From Beaufortia kweichowensis (lineage: Eukaryota; Chordata; Actinopteri; Cypriniformes; Gastromyzontidae): a stretch of 64,000 nucleotides of DNA. Numbering within the stretch: the stretch's first letter is position 1; each line of letters starts with the position of its first letter. The DNA is taken from contig CM032797.1 in NCBI GenBank assembly GCA_019155185.1, forward strand, positions 3,914,881 to 3,978,880, written 5' to 3'. The translations under genes and the position numbers were made by a program. A model generated the notes under the pieces. It saw only the letters and a program-made list of their open reading frames with translations. It ran no database searches and had not been told where the DNA came from. Positions 55,501 through 64,000 of the stretch are shown here, piece after piece.

Positions 55501-58500
55501 TCTTTCCGTCATTCTGGTACAGGTTATCCTTAGTTTCATCTGTCCAAAGGATGCTTTTCCAGAACAGGTCTGGCTTTTTACATGTTTTTAAGTCTAATCT
55601 GGCTTTTCTATTTTTGAGGCTTATAAATGGTGTGCAGCTTGTGGTGAACCCTCTATATTTGTTCTCGTGAAGTCTTCTCTTAATTGTAGACTTTGACAGT
55701 GGTATGCCTACCTCCTGGACAGTGTCCTTTACTTGTCTGGATGTTGTGAATGTTTTTTTCTTTACCATAGAGAGGATTCTGCGATCATCCACCACTGTTG
55801 TCTTCCGTGGATGTCCAGGCCTTTTTATGTTACTGAGTTCACCAGTGCGTTCTTCTTTCCTCAGAATGTACCGAACTGTTGATTTGGCCACTCCTAATGT
55901 TGCTGCTATCTCTCTGACAGATTTGTTTTGTTTCTGAAGCCTTACAATGGCCTGTTTCACTTGTATATACAGCTCCTTTGAACGCATGATGTAGGTTCAC
56001 AGCAATAGAACCCAAATGCAATTACCACATTTAGAATCAACTCCAGACCTTTTACCTGCTTAATTGATGAAAAAATAATGAAGGAATGGCCCACACCTGG
56101 CTATGAAACAGCTTTTGATTCAATTGTCCAATTACTTTTGGTCCCTTGAAAAGGGGGGTTGGCTACTCTTAAGAGCTGTAATTACTAAACCCTATCGCCA
56201 ATTTGGATGTAAATACCCTCAAATTAAACCTTAGAATGTGCACTTTCTGACCATATCCATTATATAACTATAGCTTAAATATGTTTTGGTAAATACCTGA
56301 AAAAATGAAAATTTTGCCTGTGTCCAAATACAGTGACCTAACTGTATTTTATGTCTTTATCTGTTGTAAGTGTGAAGAGTTTTTCTCTCTCTGTAGGTTG
56401 AATAACTGCAGTATTGAAGCTAAAGGTTGTGTTGCTCTGACTTCAGCTCTGAGATTAAACCCGTCACACCTGAAACAACTGGATCTGAGCTTTAATAAAT
56501 CAGGAGATTCAGGAGTGAAGCTGCTCTCTGATCTACTGAAGAATCCAAACTGTAAACTAGAGACACTACTGTGAGTATCATCATACTGTTAGATAGTTAC
56601 TGTAATGAGAAATTATTGCATAGAAAGTAAGATCCTATTGTTATTCAATTTTTATTAAATGTTCATATTCATAGAATTTTAAAACACAAGTAAAACTAAA
56701 CCTACATATTTCTCACTTCTGTGTTTGTTAAAAAGTTTTTAGATTAAACACAATATATTTTAACTGTAAATAGTTACAATTATTAGTCAAACTTACAATT
56801 ATATTTCATGTCTTTATCTGTTGTAAGTGTGAGGAGTTTTTCTCTCTCTGTAGGTTGTGTGACTGCAGTATTAGAGATGAAGGTTTTGTTGCTCTGACTT
56901 CAGCTCTGAGATTAAACCCGTCACACCTGAAACAACTGGATCTGAGATATAATAAACCAGGAGATTCAGGAGTGAAGCTGCTCTCTGATCTACTGAAGGA
57001 TCCAAACTGTAAACTAGAGAAACTACTGTGAGTATCATCATACTGTTAGATAGTTACTGTAATGAGAAATTATTGCATAGTAAGTGAGATCCTGTTATCA
57101 TTTAATTTTTATTAAATGTTCATATTCATAGAATTTTAAAACACAAGTAAAACTAAACCTACATATTTCTCACTTCTGTGCTTGTTGAAAAGGTTTTAGA
57201 TTGAACACAATATATTTTCACTGTAAATAGTTACAATTATTAGTCAAACTTACAATTATATTTCATGTCTTTATCTGCTGTAAGTGTGAGGAGTTTTTCT
57301 CTCTCTGTAGGTTGTATAACTGCAGTATTGGAGATGAAGGTTTTGTTGCTCTGACTTCAGCTCTGATATTAAACCCGTCACACCTGAAACAACTGGATCT
57401 GAGCAGAAATAAACCAGGAGATTCAGGAGTGAAGCTGCTCTCTGATCTACTGAAGGATCCAAACTGTAAACTAGAGACACTAGAGTGAGTATCATCATAC
57501 TGTTAGATAGTTACAGTAATGAGAAATTATTGCATAGTAAGTAAAACCCTGTTATCATTCAATTTTAATTAAATGTTCATATTCATAGAATTTTAAAACA
57601 CAAGTAAAACTAAACCTACATATTTCTTCTCATCTCTGTGCTTGTTAAAAAGGTTTTAGATTAAACACAATATATTTTAACTGTAAATAGTTACAATTAT
57701 TAGTCAAACTTACAATTATATTTCATGTCTTTATTTGCTGTAAGTGTGAGGAGTTTTTCTCTCTCTGTAGGTTGAATAACTGCAGTATTAGAGATGAAGG
57801 TTTTGTTGCTCTGACTTCAGCTCTGAGATTAAACCCGTCACACCTGAAACAACTGGATCTGAGCTTTAATAAACCAGGAGATTCAGGAGTGAAGCTGCTC
57901 TCTGATCTACTGAAGGATCCAAACTGCAAACTAGAGACACTAGAGTGAGTATCATCATACTGTTAGATAGTTACAGTAATGAGAAATTATTGTATAGTAA
58001 GTAAAACCCTGTTATCATTAGCGCCCTATAGGCTGCACTGTAGGTTAGAGCTGTACAGGGCCCGAGCCTCACAGAATTCGGCCCGAGCCCGACAAGTACA
58101 TTTTGATTGACAGCTTTTTAAAAGCCCGAATCCGTTTACAGCCCGACATTATTCTTTTGTCAAGAATGAGTCATTTATACATGTTTTAACATAATTTATT
58201 CTTGACTAACGTAGACTACAGGCCACTTGGAAGTTGGAACAAAGAAATAAAGTAAGTCCTCTGTAACATCGTAACATCTCAGTACTCTAAATAAGCTATA
58301 CATTTAGCAAGTTCTGTTTAAAACGTAATCGCCGGAGGCAAGCCGTTTCACCTCCTCAGCATCCATTTTCGCATCTTTCTCGCGCTATTCGAAACACATC
58401 ACATGACCACTCATTTACCACGCAAGCCGGAGCGCAAGCCCGAGTCAGCGTCGGGTCCCGTCGGGTTCGGGCAAAGATCTTCAGCTCTACCGTAGGTGCA

Positions 58501-61500
58501 GTGCCCTATTGTATCTGCTCAGTTTATTCTTCTTCTTCTCCAAAAGTTTTGAGTTTTGAGAGACTAAACTTGCTCGAAAGGTCATGGAACTTTGCACACG
58601 CCTCAAGTGAAGCAAAAATGTCCTTGTAGTATACGTTTGAGCATTAGGCATGGACAAACTCTATAGCACCACCTACAAAAGTTCAATGAAGCGACCCTCG
58701 CATTGTGTTTTACGTACATGCATGAAATTCGCTGGGCTCATGTATCATCCCAAAACATACCAAAAAGTCCCAAGGGGGTACCAAGCCCTAAACCCAACAG
58801 GAAGTCAGTTATTTAGAATTTTCTCTGCAATTTTTGTCTTTATCAGGTGTTGTACTTCAACAAACTCCTCCTAAAGTTTTCATCAGATCAACATCATATT
58901 TGGTGATTCTCACCTTAAGGCCTTTGCTATGCTAAATTGTGAAGGACTTGACTTTTCGTGATTCACGTGTCCATGGTGGCCTGCAAAATTTCAATGTTTT
59001 GCCAGGAAACAGGTAGTTGTTGTTATTTAGGCATACAATGTCCAAAGACCCAAACTTTACGTTTGATAATAGTCCTGTCCTGAACACATCGACATGCCAG
59101 TATTCATTTATAGTTATAGCGCCACCTGCTGTTGAAGGGTGTGTCCAGGGCAACCTAACAAAGTTTGATGTTTCGCTATGTAAGAGGAAGTTGTTGTAAC
59201 TCAGGCAAACAATGTGCAAACTGCCCTTAACTTCACAGGTTTGATAAGGGTCATGGCCTGAAAACATCTACTTGACAATATTTAGAAACAGTCATAGCGC
59301 CACCTGCTAGCAACAGGAAACGACATGAATCTAACAGAAATTATGAGAAACACATTAAAATATGCCATCAAGTGACAAATGTGCTAGAAACATCCAATCT
59401 GCCCCAAACTTCACATGTTTGATAAAAGTCCTGGCTTTGAATACATCCAATGGCCAAAATTCAGTTATAGTCATAGTGCTAAATGACTTTTACATATTCC
59501 CTGCGTATTTACTGGCTCAACATGCACTGGTTTCATCAATGCACTGGGTGTCAGTGCCATGGGTGCGAGGGCCCTTGTTCATGTGTTCATGTTTATAGAA
59601 TTTTTAAACACAAGTGAAACTAAACCTACATACATCATCTTTGTGCTTTCTGTGCTTGTTAAAGGATTTTATATTGAACACCATATATTTTAACTGTAAA
59701 TAGATAAATAATTGTTCAGGATCAACTGAATTTATATTATCAATATTTATCAGTTTTCATTTCTCTTTCTTTTTATATACTGGTCCTGTTAGTCAAACTC
59801 ACAAATATAATTCATGTCTTTATCTGTTGTAAGTGTGAGGAGTTTTTCTCTCTCTGTAGGTTGTGTGACTGCAGTATTAGAGATGAAGGTTTTGTTGCTC
59901 TGACTTCAGCTCTGAGATTAAACCCGTCACACCTGAAACAACTGGATCTGAGATATAATAATCCAGGAGATTCAGGAGTGAAGCTGCTCTCTGATCTACT
60001 GAAGGATCCAAACTGTAAACTAGAGACACTACTGTGAGTATCATCATACTGTTAGATAGTTACAGTAATGAGAAATTATTGCATAGTAAGTAAGACCTTG
60101 TTATCATTAGCGCCCTATAGGCTGCACTGTAGGTTAGAGCTGTACAGGGCCCGAGCCCGACAAGTACATTTTGATTGACAGCTTTTTAAAAGCCCGAATC
60201 CGTTTACAGCCCGACATTATTCTTTTGTCAAGAATGAGTCATTTATACATGTTTTAACATAATTTATTCTTGAGTAACGTAAACTACAGGCCACTTGGAA
60301 GTTGGAACAAAGAAATAAAGTAAGTCCTCTGTAACATCGTAACATCTCAGTACTCTAAATAAGCTATAAATTTAGCAAGTTCTGTTTAAAACGTAATCGC
60401 CGGAGGCAAGCCGTTTCACCTCCTCACAATCCACTTTCACATCTTTCTCGCATTACATGACCACTCATTTACCACGCAAGCCGGAGCACAAGCCCGAGTC
60501 AGCGTCGGGTCCCGGCAAAGATCTTCAGCTCTACCGTAGGTGCAGTGCCCTATTGTATCTGCTCAGTTTATTCTTCTTCTTCTTCTCCAAAAGTTTTGAG
60601 TTTTGAGAGACTAAACTTGCTCGAAAGGTCATGGAACTTTGCACACGACTCAAATGTGGCGAAAGTGTACATGTAGTATACGTTTGAGCATTAGGCATGG
60701 ACAAACTCTATAGCACCACCTACAAAAGTTCAATGAAGCGACCCTCGCATTGTGTTTTACGTACATGCATGAAATTCGCTTGGCTCATGTATCATCCCAA
60801 AACATACCAAAAAGTCCCAAGGGGGTACCAAGCCCTAAACCCAACAGGAAGTCAGTTATTTAGAATTTTCTCTGCAATTTTTGTCTTTTTCAGGTGTTGT
60901 ACTTTAACAAACTCCTCCTAAAGTTTTCATCAGATCAACATCATATTTGGTGATTCTCACCTTAAGGCCTTTGCTATGCTAAATTGTGAAGGACTTGACT
61001 TTTTGTTGATTCACGTGTCCATGGTGGCCTGCCAAATTTCAATGTTTTGCCATGAAACAGGTAGTTGTTGTTATTTAGGCATACAATGTCCAAAGACCCA
61101 AACTTCACATTTGATAATAGTCCTGTCCTGAACACATCGACATGCCAGTATTCATTTATAGTTATAGCGCCACCTGCTGTTGAAGGGCGTGTCCAGGGCA
61201 ACCTAACAAAGTTTGATGTTTCGCTATGTAAGAGGAAGTTGTTGTAACTCAGGCAAACAATGTGCAAACTGCCCTTAACTTCACAGGTTTGATAAGTGTC
61301 ATGGCCTGAAAACATCTACTTGACAATATTTAGAAACAGTCACAGCGCCACCTGCTGGCAGCATTTAACAGAAATTATGAGAAACACATTAAAATATGCC
61401 ATCAAGTGACAAATGTGCTAGAAACATCCAATCTGCCCCAAACTTCACATGTTTGATAAAAGTCCTGGCTTTGAATACATCCAATGGCCAAAATTCACTT

Positions 61501-62224
61501 ATAGTCATAGTGCTAAATGACTTTTACATATTCCCTGCGTATTTACTGGCTCAACGTGCACTGGTTTCATCAATGCACTGGGTGTCAGTGCCATGGGTGC
61601 GAGGGCCCTTGTTCATGTGTTCATGTTTATAGAATTTTAAAACACAAGTGAAACTAAACCTACATACATCATCTTAGTGCTTTCTGTGCTTGTTAAAGGA
61701 TTTTAGATTGAACACCATATATTTTAACTGTAAATAGATAAATAATTGTTCAGGATCAACTGAATTTATATGATCAATATTTATCAGTTTTCATTTCTCT
61801 TTCTTTTTATATACTGGTCCTGTTAGTCAAACTCACAAATATAATTCATGTCTTTATCTGTTGTAAGTGTGAGGTGTTTTTCTCTCTCTGTAGGTTGAAT
61901 AACTGCAGTATTAGAGATGAAGGTTTTGTTGCTCTGACTTCAGCTCTGAGATTAAACCCGTCACACCTGAAACAACTGGATCTGAGATATAATAAACCAG
62001 GAGATTCAGGAGTGAAGCTGCTCTCTGATCTACTGAAGGATCCAAACTGTAAACTAGAGACACTAGAGTGAGTTATTCATTTACTGGTTAAATTATAATT
62101 TTGTTTTTAAAATCACTGTCATTAATAATTACAAGTGACGGTTATTTATTTCTTTACACTTCTGCTGTTGATTTATTTCTGTATTTTGTACTGATCTTTG
62201 TCTTTAATGTTTTACAGTTTTTAG
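42348..62224 (+). CDS. NLR gene B: FISNA-NACHT-LRR receptor, eight LRR exons
   Basis: Proposed join: 42348-42355, 42809-42916, 43080-43137, 43313-43517, 44643-46401, 46731-46904, 47384-47557, 56397-56570, 56854-57027, 57311-57484, 57771-57944, 59860-60033, 61894-62067, 62218-62224. The sum is 3537 nt, giving 1178 aa with no stop. The start used in gene A (here 42304) is frameshifted by a net one-base loss and stops at 42349-42351. ATG 42348 is in frame and overlaps that stop as ATGA, so a product lacking about 15 residues is possible. Domains match gene A: Walker A GVAGIGKT near residue 221 and Walker B LFIFDGLDE. It has two more LRR exons than gene A. If the downstream ATG is not used, the gene is impaired. 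Confidence 0.78.
43145..43170 (+). repeat. TG dinucleotide microsatellite
   Basis: TG repeat eight bases inside the intron after the exon ending at 43137, in place of the GTGC repeat of gene A. Confidence 0.85.
43518..44642 (+). other. Intron upstream of the FISNA-NACHT exon, gene B
   Basis: AT-rich, no transposon ends recognised. It contains about 370 bp absent from gene A. Confidence 0.55.
44643..46401 (+). CDS. FISNA-NACHT exon of NLR gene B
   Basis: 1759 bp, open throughout, with FISNA, Walker A GVAGIGKT, Walker B LFIFDGLDE and WITSRPAA. Differences from gene A are scattered substitutions and an in-frame 6-nt loss in the linker after EGISSQG. The very high similarity marks a recent duplication or gene conversion. 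Confidence 0.92.
46731..46904 (+). CDS. LRR exon B-L1
   Basis: Founding-type LRR exon (SLCNLTEKSCSSLASVL, LNLNDNKLQDSG), counterpart of A-L1. Confidence 0.88.
47200..47219 (+). pseudogene. LRR exon stub with live-looking acceptor
   Basis: The acceptor TTTCTCTGTAGG and the first 20 bases of an LRR exon (LSGCSI) are kept. Then the sequence jumps to an intron segment (AAATAAATAATTGTTCAGG) that normally precedes the last LRR exon. There is no donor; reading on gives a stop at once. Confidence 0.8.
47384..47557 (+). CDS. LRR exon B-L2
   Basis: 174-bp amplified-series exon (LNNCSIRDEGF, LDLSRNKPGDSG). Its upstream intron resembles that of the last LRR exon, its downstream intron that of A-L2, so it sits at a recombination joint. 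Confidence 0.88.
47696..48387. mobile_element. Palindromic MITE, copy 3
   Basis: Same site and TA flanks as copies 1 and 2, again 103 bp before a Tc1. Confidence 0.8.
48494..48879 (-). repeat. ERV2 copy B 3' LTR
   Basis: 386 bp, nearly identical to 17249-17642, with a short loss (TGTGAGA) near 48834. The polypurine tract follows on the plus strand as ATTCCTCCCTTTT. Confidence 0.88.
48962..50150 (-). pseudogene. env: ERV2 copy B env remnant
   Basis: 49323-50150 starts with a signal peptide-like MFLNVILFVLCLVPG and continues through an Ig-like part (SRDMAGEYKCMWW). A stretch equivalent to about 370 bp of copy A is missing near 49482. 49075-49347 holds the end of the surface subunit and the furin site SRRKRS. 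A deletion of about 405 bp then removes fusion peptide, coiled coil and CX6CC. Only the tail near 48962-49100 remains after it. No functional envelope can result. Confidence 0.84.
50110..52600 (-). pseudogene. pol: ERV2 copy B pol remnant (RNase H and integrase, no RT)
   Basis: 51854-52600 runs from the end of protease (MGRDLMCKINV) through the linker to the same RT-skipping joint as copy A (DSVPHVWALGIPDP). 50783-51775 contains RNase H (LVLYVDGSSYKDDKGG, QAAELIALTEACK, IYTDSRYAI) and the integrase finger (THGLDHVSKGG, CDKCITC), then shifts frame after EGKKYCL. 50429-50710 holds the third integrase catalytic residue (GGAVETENG), and 50110-50424 the GPY/F end (WLGPFQVLL). The second catalytic Asp region near 50755 is damaged. 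Confidence 0.87.
52600..52904 (-). pseudogene. pro: ERV2 copy B protease remnant
   Basis: Contains VDVKFLVDSGATHSVC with the DSGA motif. A 15-bp duplication (CAATGTTGGCATTAA) just upstream is specific to this copy. It continues in another frame into MGRDLMCKIN. Confidence 0.8.
52976..54020 (-). pseudogene. gag: ERV2 copy B gag remnant
   Basis: 53460-54020 is one open frame from MGQGSSKEIEPDW through matrix and proline-rich linker. 52976-53719 overlaps it in another frame and carries the capsid C-terminal part and the CCHC knuckle CFNCGKTGHWRDQC. It is better preserved than copy A, with one main frame change. The N-terminal half of capsid is not recognisable, as in copy A. Confidence 0.84.
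54103..54164 (-). repeat. 31-bp direct repeat x2 in the ERV2 leader (copy B)
   Basis: Identical arrangement to 22620-22681. Confidence 0.85.
54366..54383 (-). promoter_or_regulatory. ERV2 copy B primer binding site for tRNA-Ser
   Basis: ATCCCATCCTCGTCGCCA on the plus strand matches all 18 bases of the 3' end of vertebrate tRNA-Ser (GCU) as I know it. Confidence 0.87.
54388..54738 (-). repeat. ERV2 copy B 5' LTR
   Basis: 351 bp, same two internal losses as the 5' LTR of copy A. ACAG follows at 54739-54742. Confidence 0.88.
54995..55987 (-). pseudogene. Tc1 #3 transposase remnant
   Basis: 55343-55987 has the helix-turn-helix (IAATLGVAKSTVRYILRK) and first catalytic D (ILWTDETK). 54995-55303 has MDNDPKHT and SPDLSPVEH with a four-residue loss before SPDLS. 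The shared TGA near 55340 separates them. Confidence 0.88.
56397..56570 (+). CDS. LRR exon B-L3
   Basis: 174-bp amplified-series exon right after Tc1 #3 (LNNCSIEAKGC, LDLSFNKSGDSG). It is the most diverged of the series at its start, and differs in KNPNCK. Confidence 0.88.
56854..57027 (+). CDS. LRR exon B-L4
   Basis: 174-bp amplified-series exon (LCDCSIRDEGF, LDLRYNKPGDSG). Confidence 0.88.
57311..57484 (+). CDS. LRR exon B-L5
   Basis: 174-bp amplified-series exon (LYNCSIGDEGF, ALILNPSH, LDLSRNKPGDSG). Confidence 0.88.
57771..57944 (+). CDS. LRR exon B-L6
   Basis: 174-bp amplified-series exon (LNNCSIRDEGF, LDLSFNKPGDSG). Confidence 0.88.
58020..59577 (+). repeat. Modular interspersed repeat, gene B copy 1
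   Basis: Same repeat as 25622-28379, without the 940-bp hAT and with fewer modules. GCGCCACCTGCT(G/A) motifs lie at 59119 and 59297, each with one mismatch to the CTCF core. Confidence 0.7.
58046..58489. mobile_element. Short hAT-like element, copy 2
   Basis: Same insertion as copy 1: flanks CTGTAGGT and CCGTAGGT. It keeps an extra TCACAGAATTCGGCCCGAG segment near the left end. Confidence 0.8.
59860..60033 (+). CDS. LRR exon B-L7
   Basis: 174-bp amplified-series exon (LCDCSIRDEGF, LDLRYNNPGDSG), between two copies of the modular repeat. Confidence 0.88.
60135..60533. mobile_element. Short hAT-like element, copy 3
   Basis: Same insertion and flanks as copies 1 and 2, slightly shortened near the right end. 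Confidence 0.8.
61345..61358 (-). promoter_or_regulatory. CTCF-like motif in a repeat
   Basis: GCGCCACCTGCTGG, 14 of 14 to the CTCF core in reverse, in the gene B repeat copy. Binding is unproven. Confidence 0.4.
61894..62067 (+). CDS. LRR exon B-L8 (last)
   Basis: 174-bp amplified-series exon (LNNCSIRDEGF, LDLRYNKPGDSG), counterpart of A-L6. Confidence 0.88.
62218..62224 (+). CDS. Terminal coding exon of NLR gene B
   Basis: TTTTTAG after acceptor TTTTACAG: completes Asp, then Phe and stop. The 3' flank matches gene A for about 130 bp. Confidence 0.75.
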
Positions 62225-62229
62225 CTTGA

Positions 62230-63280
62230 ACTGAAACAAACACCACAAATGACAAACTAAACAACTGTCTTCAGTCATAAACTACATGAGCTGTTTTACT
62301 GGACAAACAGCAGCGGTGACACAACAGAGCTCAACATGACGGATGTCTGTTAAACACACAAACATGTTTCAAAAGATATTGATAACTGTATTGATAATGG
62401 AGCAGAAAAGTGGTGTAGTGAACAACACACAAGAAGATATTTCAGGCCTCAGCTTTTTGGCAGGATCCCTTTCTGCCATAACACAAAGAAAGATTTGCTA
62501 CACTTAATGTACACATATTTAATATGTCTTGATGTCTGGATAAATCAGTCAACAAAAGGGTTTTGCTGAAAATTAAATAATAGATCGTGTCCTCTTCAGT
62601 GCATATTGCATAAAACAATTTTTGTTTTTCCACTTAATCTATGTTTGTATGCGTTACAAACCTTTGATTAAATTTGTCTAGGGTAAACAAGGGTGCAACA
62701 TTAAAAACACTGAACGTGTACTGGAAAATAATTAAACACAATTAAATCAGCAATGTGTTCGTTTATTATAGTGAAACAATGCCAAATAATCCAAAAATAT
62801 ATTTACATAAGTTTACACATTATTTACATTCGTTAACCAAAGCCAAAATAATTTACAAAAGAACAGAGGAAAAGAGAAAAGAACAGGACCGTGCCAAAAT
62901 CAAAGAAAGAAACAAAAATATAACCAATTTTACTAAACAGAAAACTTCTAATCTAACTTAATCATCAATATTCACAAAGAAACAAAAATCTTCAGCGTCG
63001 AGGACGCCCTAAATAAATCCACTTACTAAAACCAAAAATACAAAAAGTGGCACGAATCACTAAACTAGTGTTCTAAACAACATTAATAACTCAGTGTAGC
63101 AGATGTATATCACGTGATATCTTACCTGTTCTTAATCTCTTTCCCCGTTTAGTTTTCAATCAGACAACAGAAACGGCGAAACACACTAGTGAGAAAACTC
63201 TTAAGAACAACGAACACTGGTTATCAAAGAACACCATTTTAAAGTTAACAACAACAAAAGTAATGGCACAGGGCAAACCA
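62230..63280. other. 3' flank of NLR gene B, no gene seen
   Basis: AT-rich. Open frames such as the lysine-rich one at 62755-62961 have no supporting motif. Confidence 0.5.
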
Positions 63281-63284
63281 GTAG

Positions 63285-63715
63285 TGATGGGAAGTTCGGA
63301 TCATTTTACTGACTCGGACCTTTGAGTCTCGTTCAGCAAAATGAACGAATCTTTTTTCGAGTCATTTCGTTCATTTTAGCAAAATATAATTAAAATGTTA
63401 CGTGCTACTTTCCTAACACATCTACTACTTATACAAACGTTGATCACACTACAAACAATACAAACTATAATGCTATAAGAAACAGAAAAGATTAATTCAT
63501 CGTTTACCTGGGTCTTGATTAGCTCACCTCACCTCTTATCTGACAAGTCTTCGGGTTTGAGTGGTTCGTTCATCACGTGACAGCCTCGTAAGCTAAACCA
63601 ATGCAGTCAGAGCCGGAAAGAGAATTGATTAGTTCACCTCCCGAGTCTTCGGGTTTGAGTCGTTCGTTCTTTTGTCACGTGACGTGACAGCTTTGGGCAG
63701 AGAAATTAGTTAATT
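63285..63715. repeat. Probable hAT-type repeat fragment
   Basis: Starts TAGTGATGGGAAGTTCGGATC with repeated TTCGGGTTTGAGT and CACGTGACGTGAC phrases, a style seen at hAT ends. The other end was not identified. Confidence 0.45.
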
Positions 63716-63747
63716 TACAACCTTCCTTACAAACGGGTGCATAGTCA

Positions 63748-63751
63748 TTAA

Positions 63752-63811
<60 letters not shown>
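63748..63811. repeat. ATT trinucleotide microsatellite
   Basis: About 20 ATT units. On the minus strand this gives a meaningless poly-Asn frame. Confidence 0.95.
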
Positions 63812-63812
<1 letters not shown>

Positions 63813-64000
63813 TACTCGTACAGTTATGTGATGCATTTCTGGTCTCAAATTATTGCTTTTAATTTCTGTCACGATGGTTCTTTTCCACTTTAACTCTCCA
63901 GTTTTATGTCAGTTTGGGTTACTGTTGAAGTTGACGTTATCACAACCTTAATATTCTAAACTAACATTCATCATTCATATTCAAAATGTTATTTGCTTTC

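Larger units (their letters stand above)
48491..56344 (-). mobile_element. Tc1-like transposon #3, interrupted by ERV2
   Basis: CAG at 48491-48493, then ERV2, then the rest from 54739 to 56344. Same TA site as #1 and #2. The right terminus is damaged (CCAAATACAGTGACCTAACTG). Confidence 0.87.
60109..61611 (+). repeat. Modular interspersed repeat, gene B copy 2
   Basis: Third copy of the repeat, with the same hAT inside. A perfect CTCF-core match lies at 61345-61358 and a one-mismatch match at 61167-61180. Confidence 0.7.

Noticed and set aside
62755..62961. Lysine-rich 68-codon frame
   Set aside because: AT-rich low-complexity translation, no homologous region near gene A, no motif.
63675..63872. 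Poly-asparagine reading frame
   Set aside because: Translation of an ATT microsatellite.

Overview
The window looks like teleost fish DNA, most likely cyprinid. The support is two genes of the fish-expanded NLR-C family (FISNA-NACHT plus 174-bp LRR exons), T-cell receptor alpha-type V relics, Tc1 and hAT DNA transposons, fish-type class I endogenous retroviruses and a tRNA-headed SINE. No bacterial or plasmid features were seen. Species cannot be fixed from sequence alone.

Layout. 1-1.9 kb: a decayed TCR V segment with a 23-bp-spacer RSS, then AT-rich intergenic DNA. 1.9-29.0 kb: NLR gene A on the plus strand, with two 5' non-coding exons, start codon at 2507, a FISNA-NACHT exon at 4427-6191, six LRR exons and a stop at 28996-28998. 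The inferred exons add to 3240 nt (1079 aa), all in phase. 29.0-41.7 kb: V-segment relics with RSSs, a leader without its V exon, an orphan membrane-protein reading frame, and a three-level transposon nest (hAT containing a solo LTR containing another hAT). 41.7-62.2 kb: NLR gene B, a recent paralogue with eight LRR exons and a frameshifted original start. 62.2-64 kb: intergenic repeats and an ATT microsatellite.

Most of the NLR gene length is transposon DNA in LRR introns. A palindromic MITE and a Tc1 element lie exactly 103 bp apart upstream of an LRR exon. This block occurs twice in gene A and once in gene B. Each Tc1 copy has taken in a retrovirus, always antisense to the NLR gene: ERV1 (tRNA-Tyr primer site) in the first, ERV2 (tRNA-Ser primer site) in the second and in the gene B copy. 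Shared breakpoints show that the Tc1 entered first, the block was then duplicated, ERV1 and ERV2 entered separate copies, and finally the whole gene was duplicated. Both ERVs are defective.

NLR products of this type are cytosolic sensors: FISNA-NACHT binds nucleotide and oligomerises, and the LRR array is the presumed ligand-facing surface. The LRR exons are nearly identical except at the exposed xx positions of LxLxx(N/C). The most unusual structure is a row of seven 22-nt inverted repeats of uniform 7-8-7 geometry, with compensating stem changes, in the ERV1 leader.
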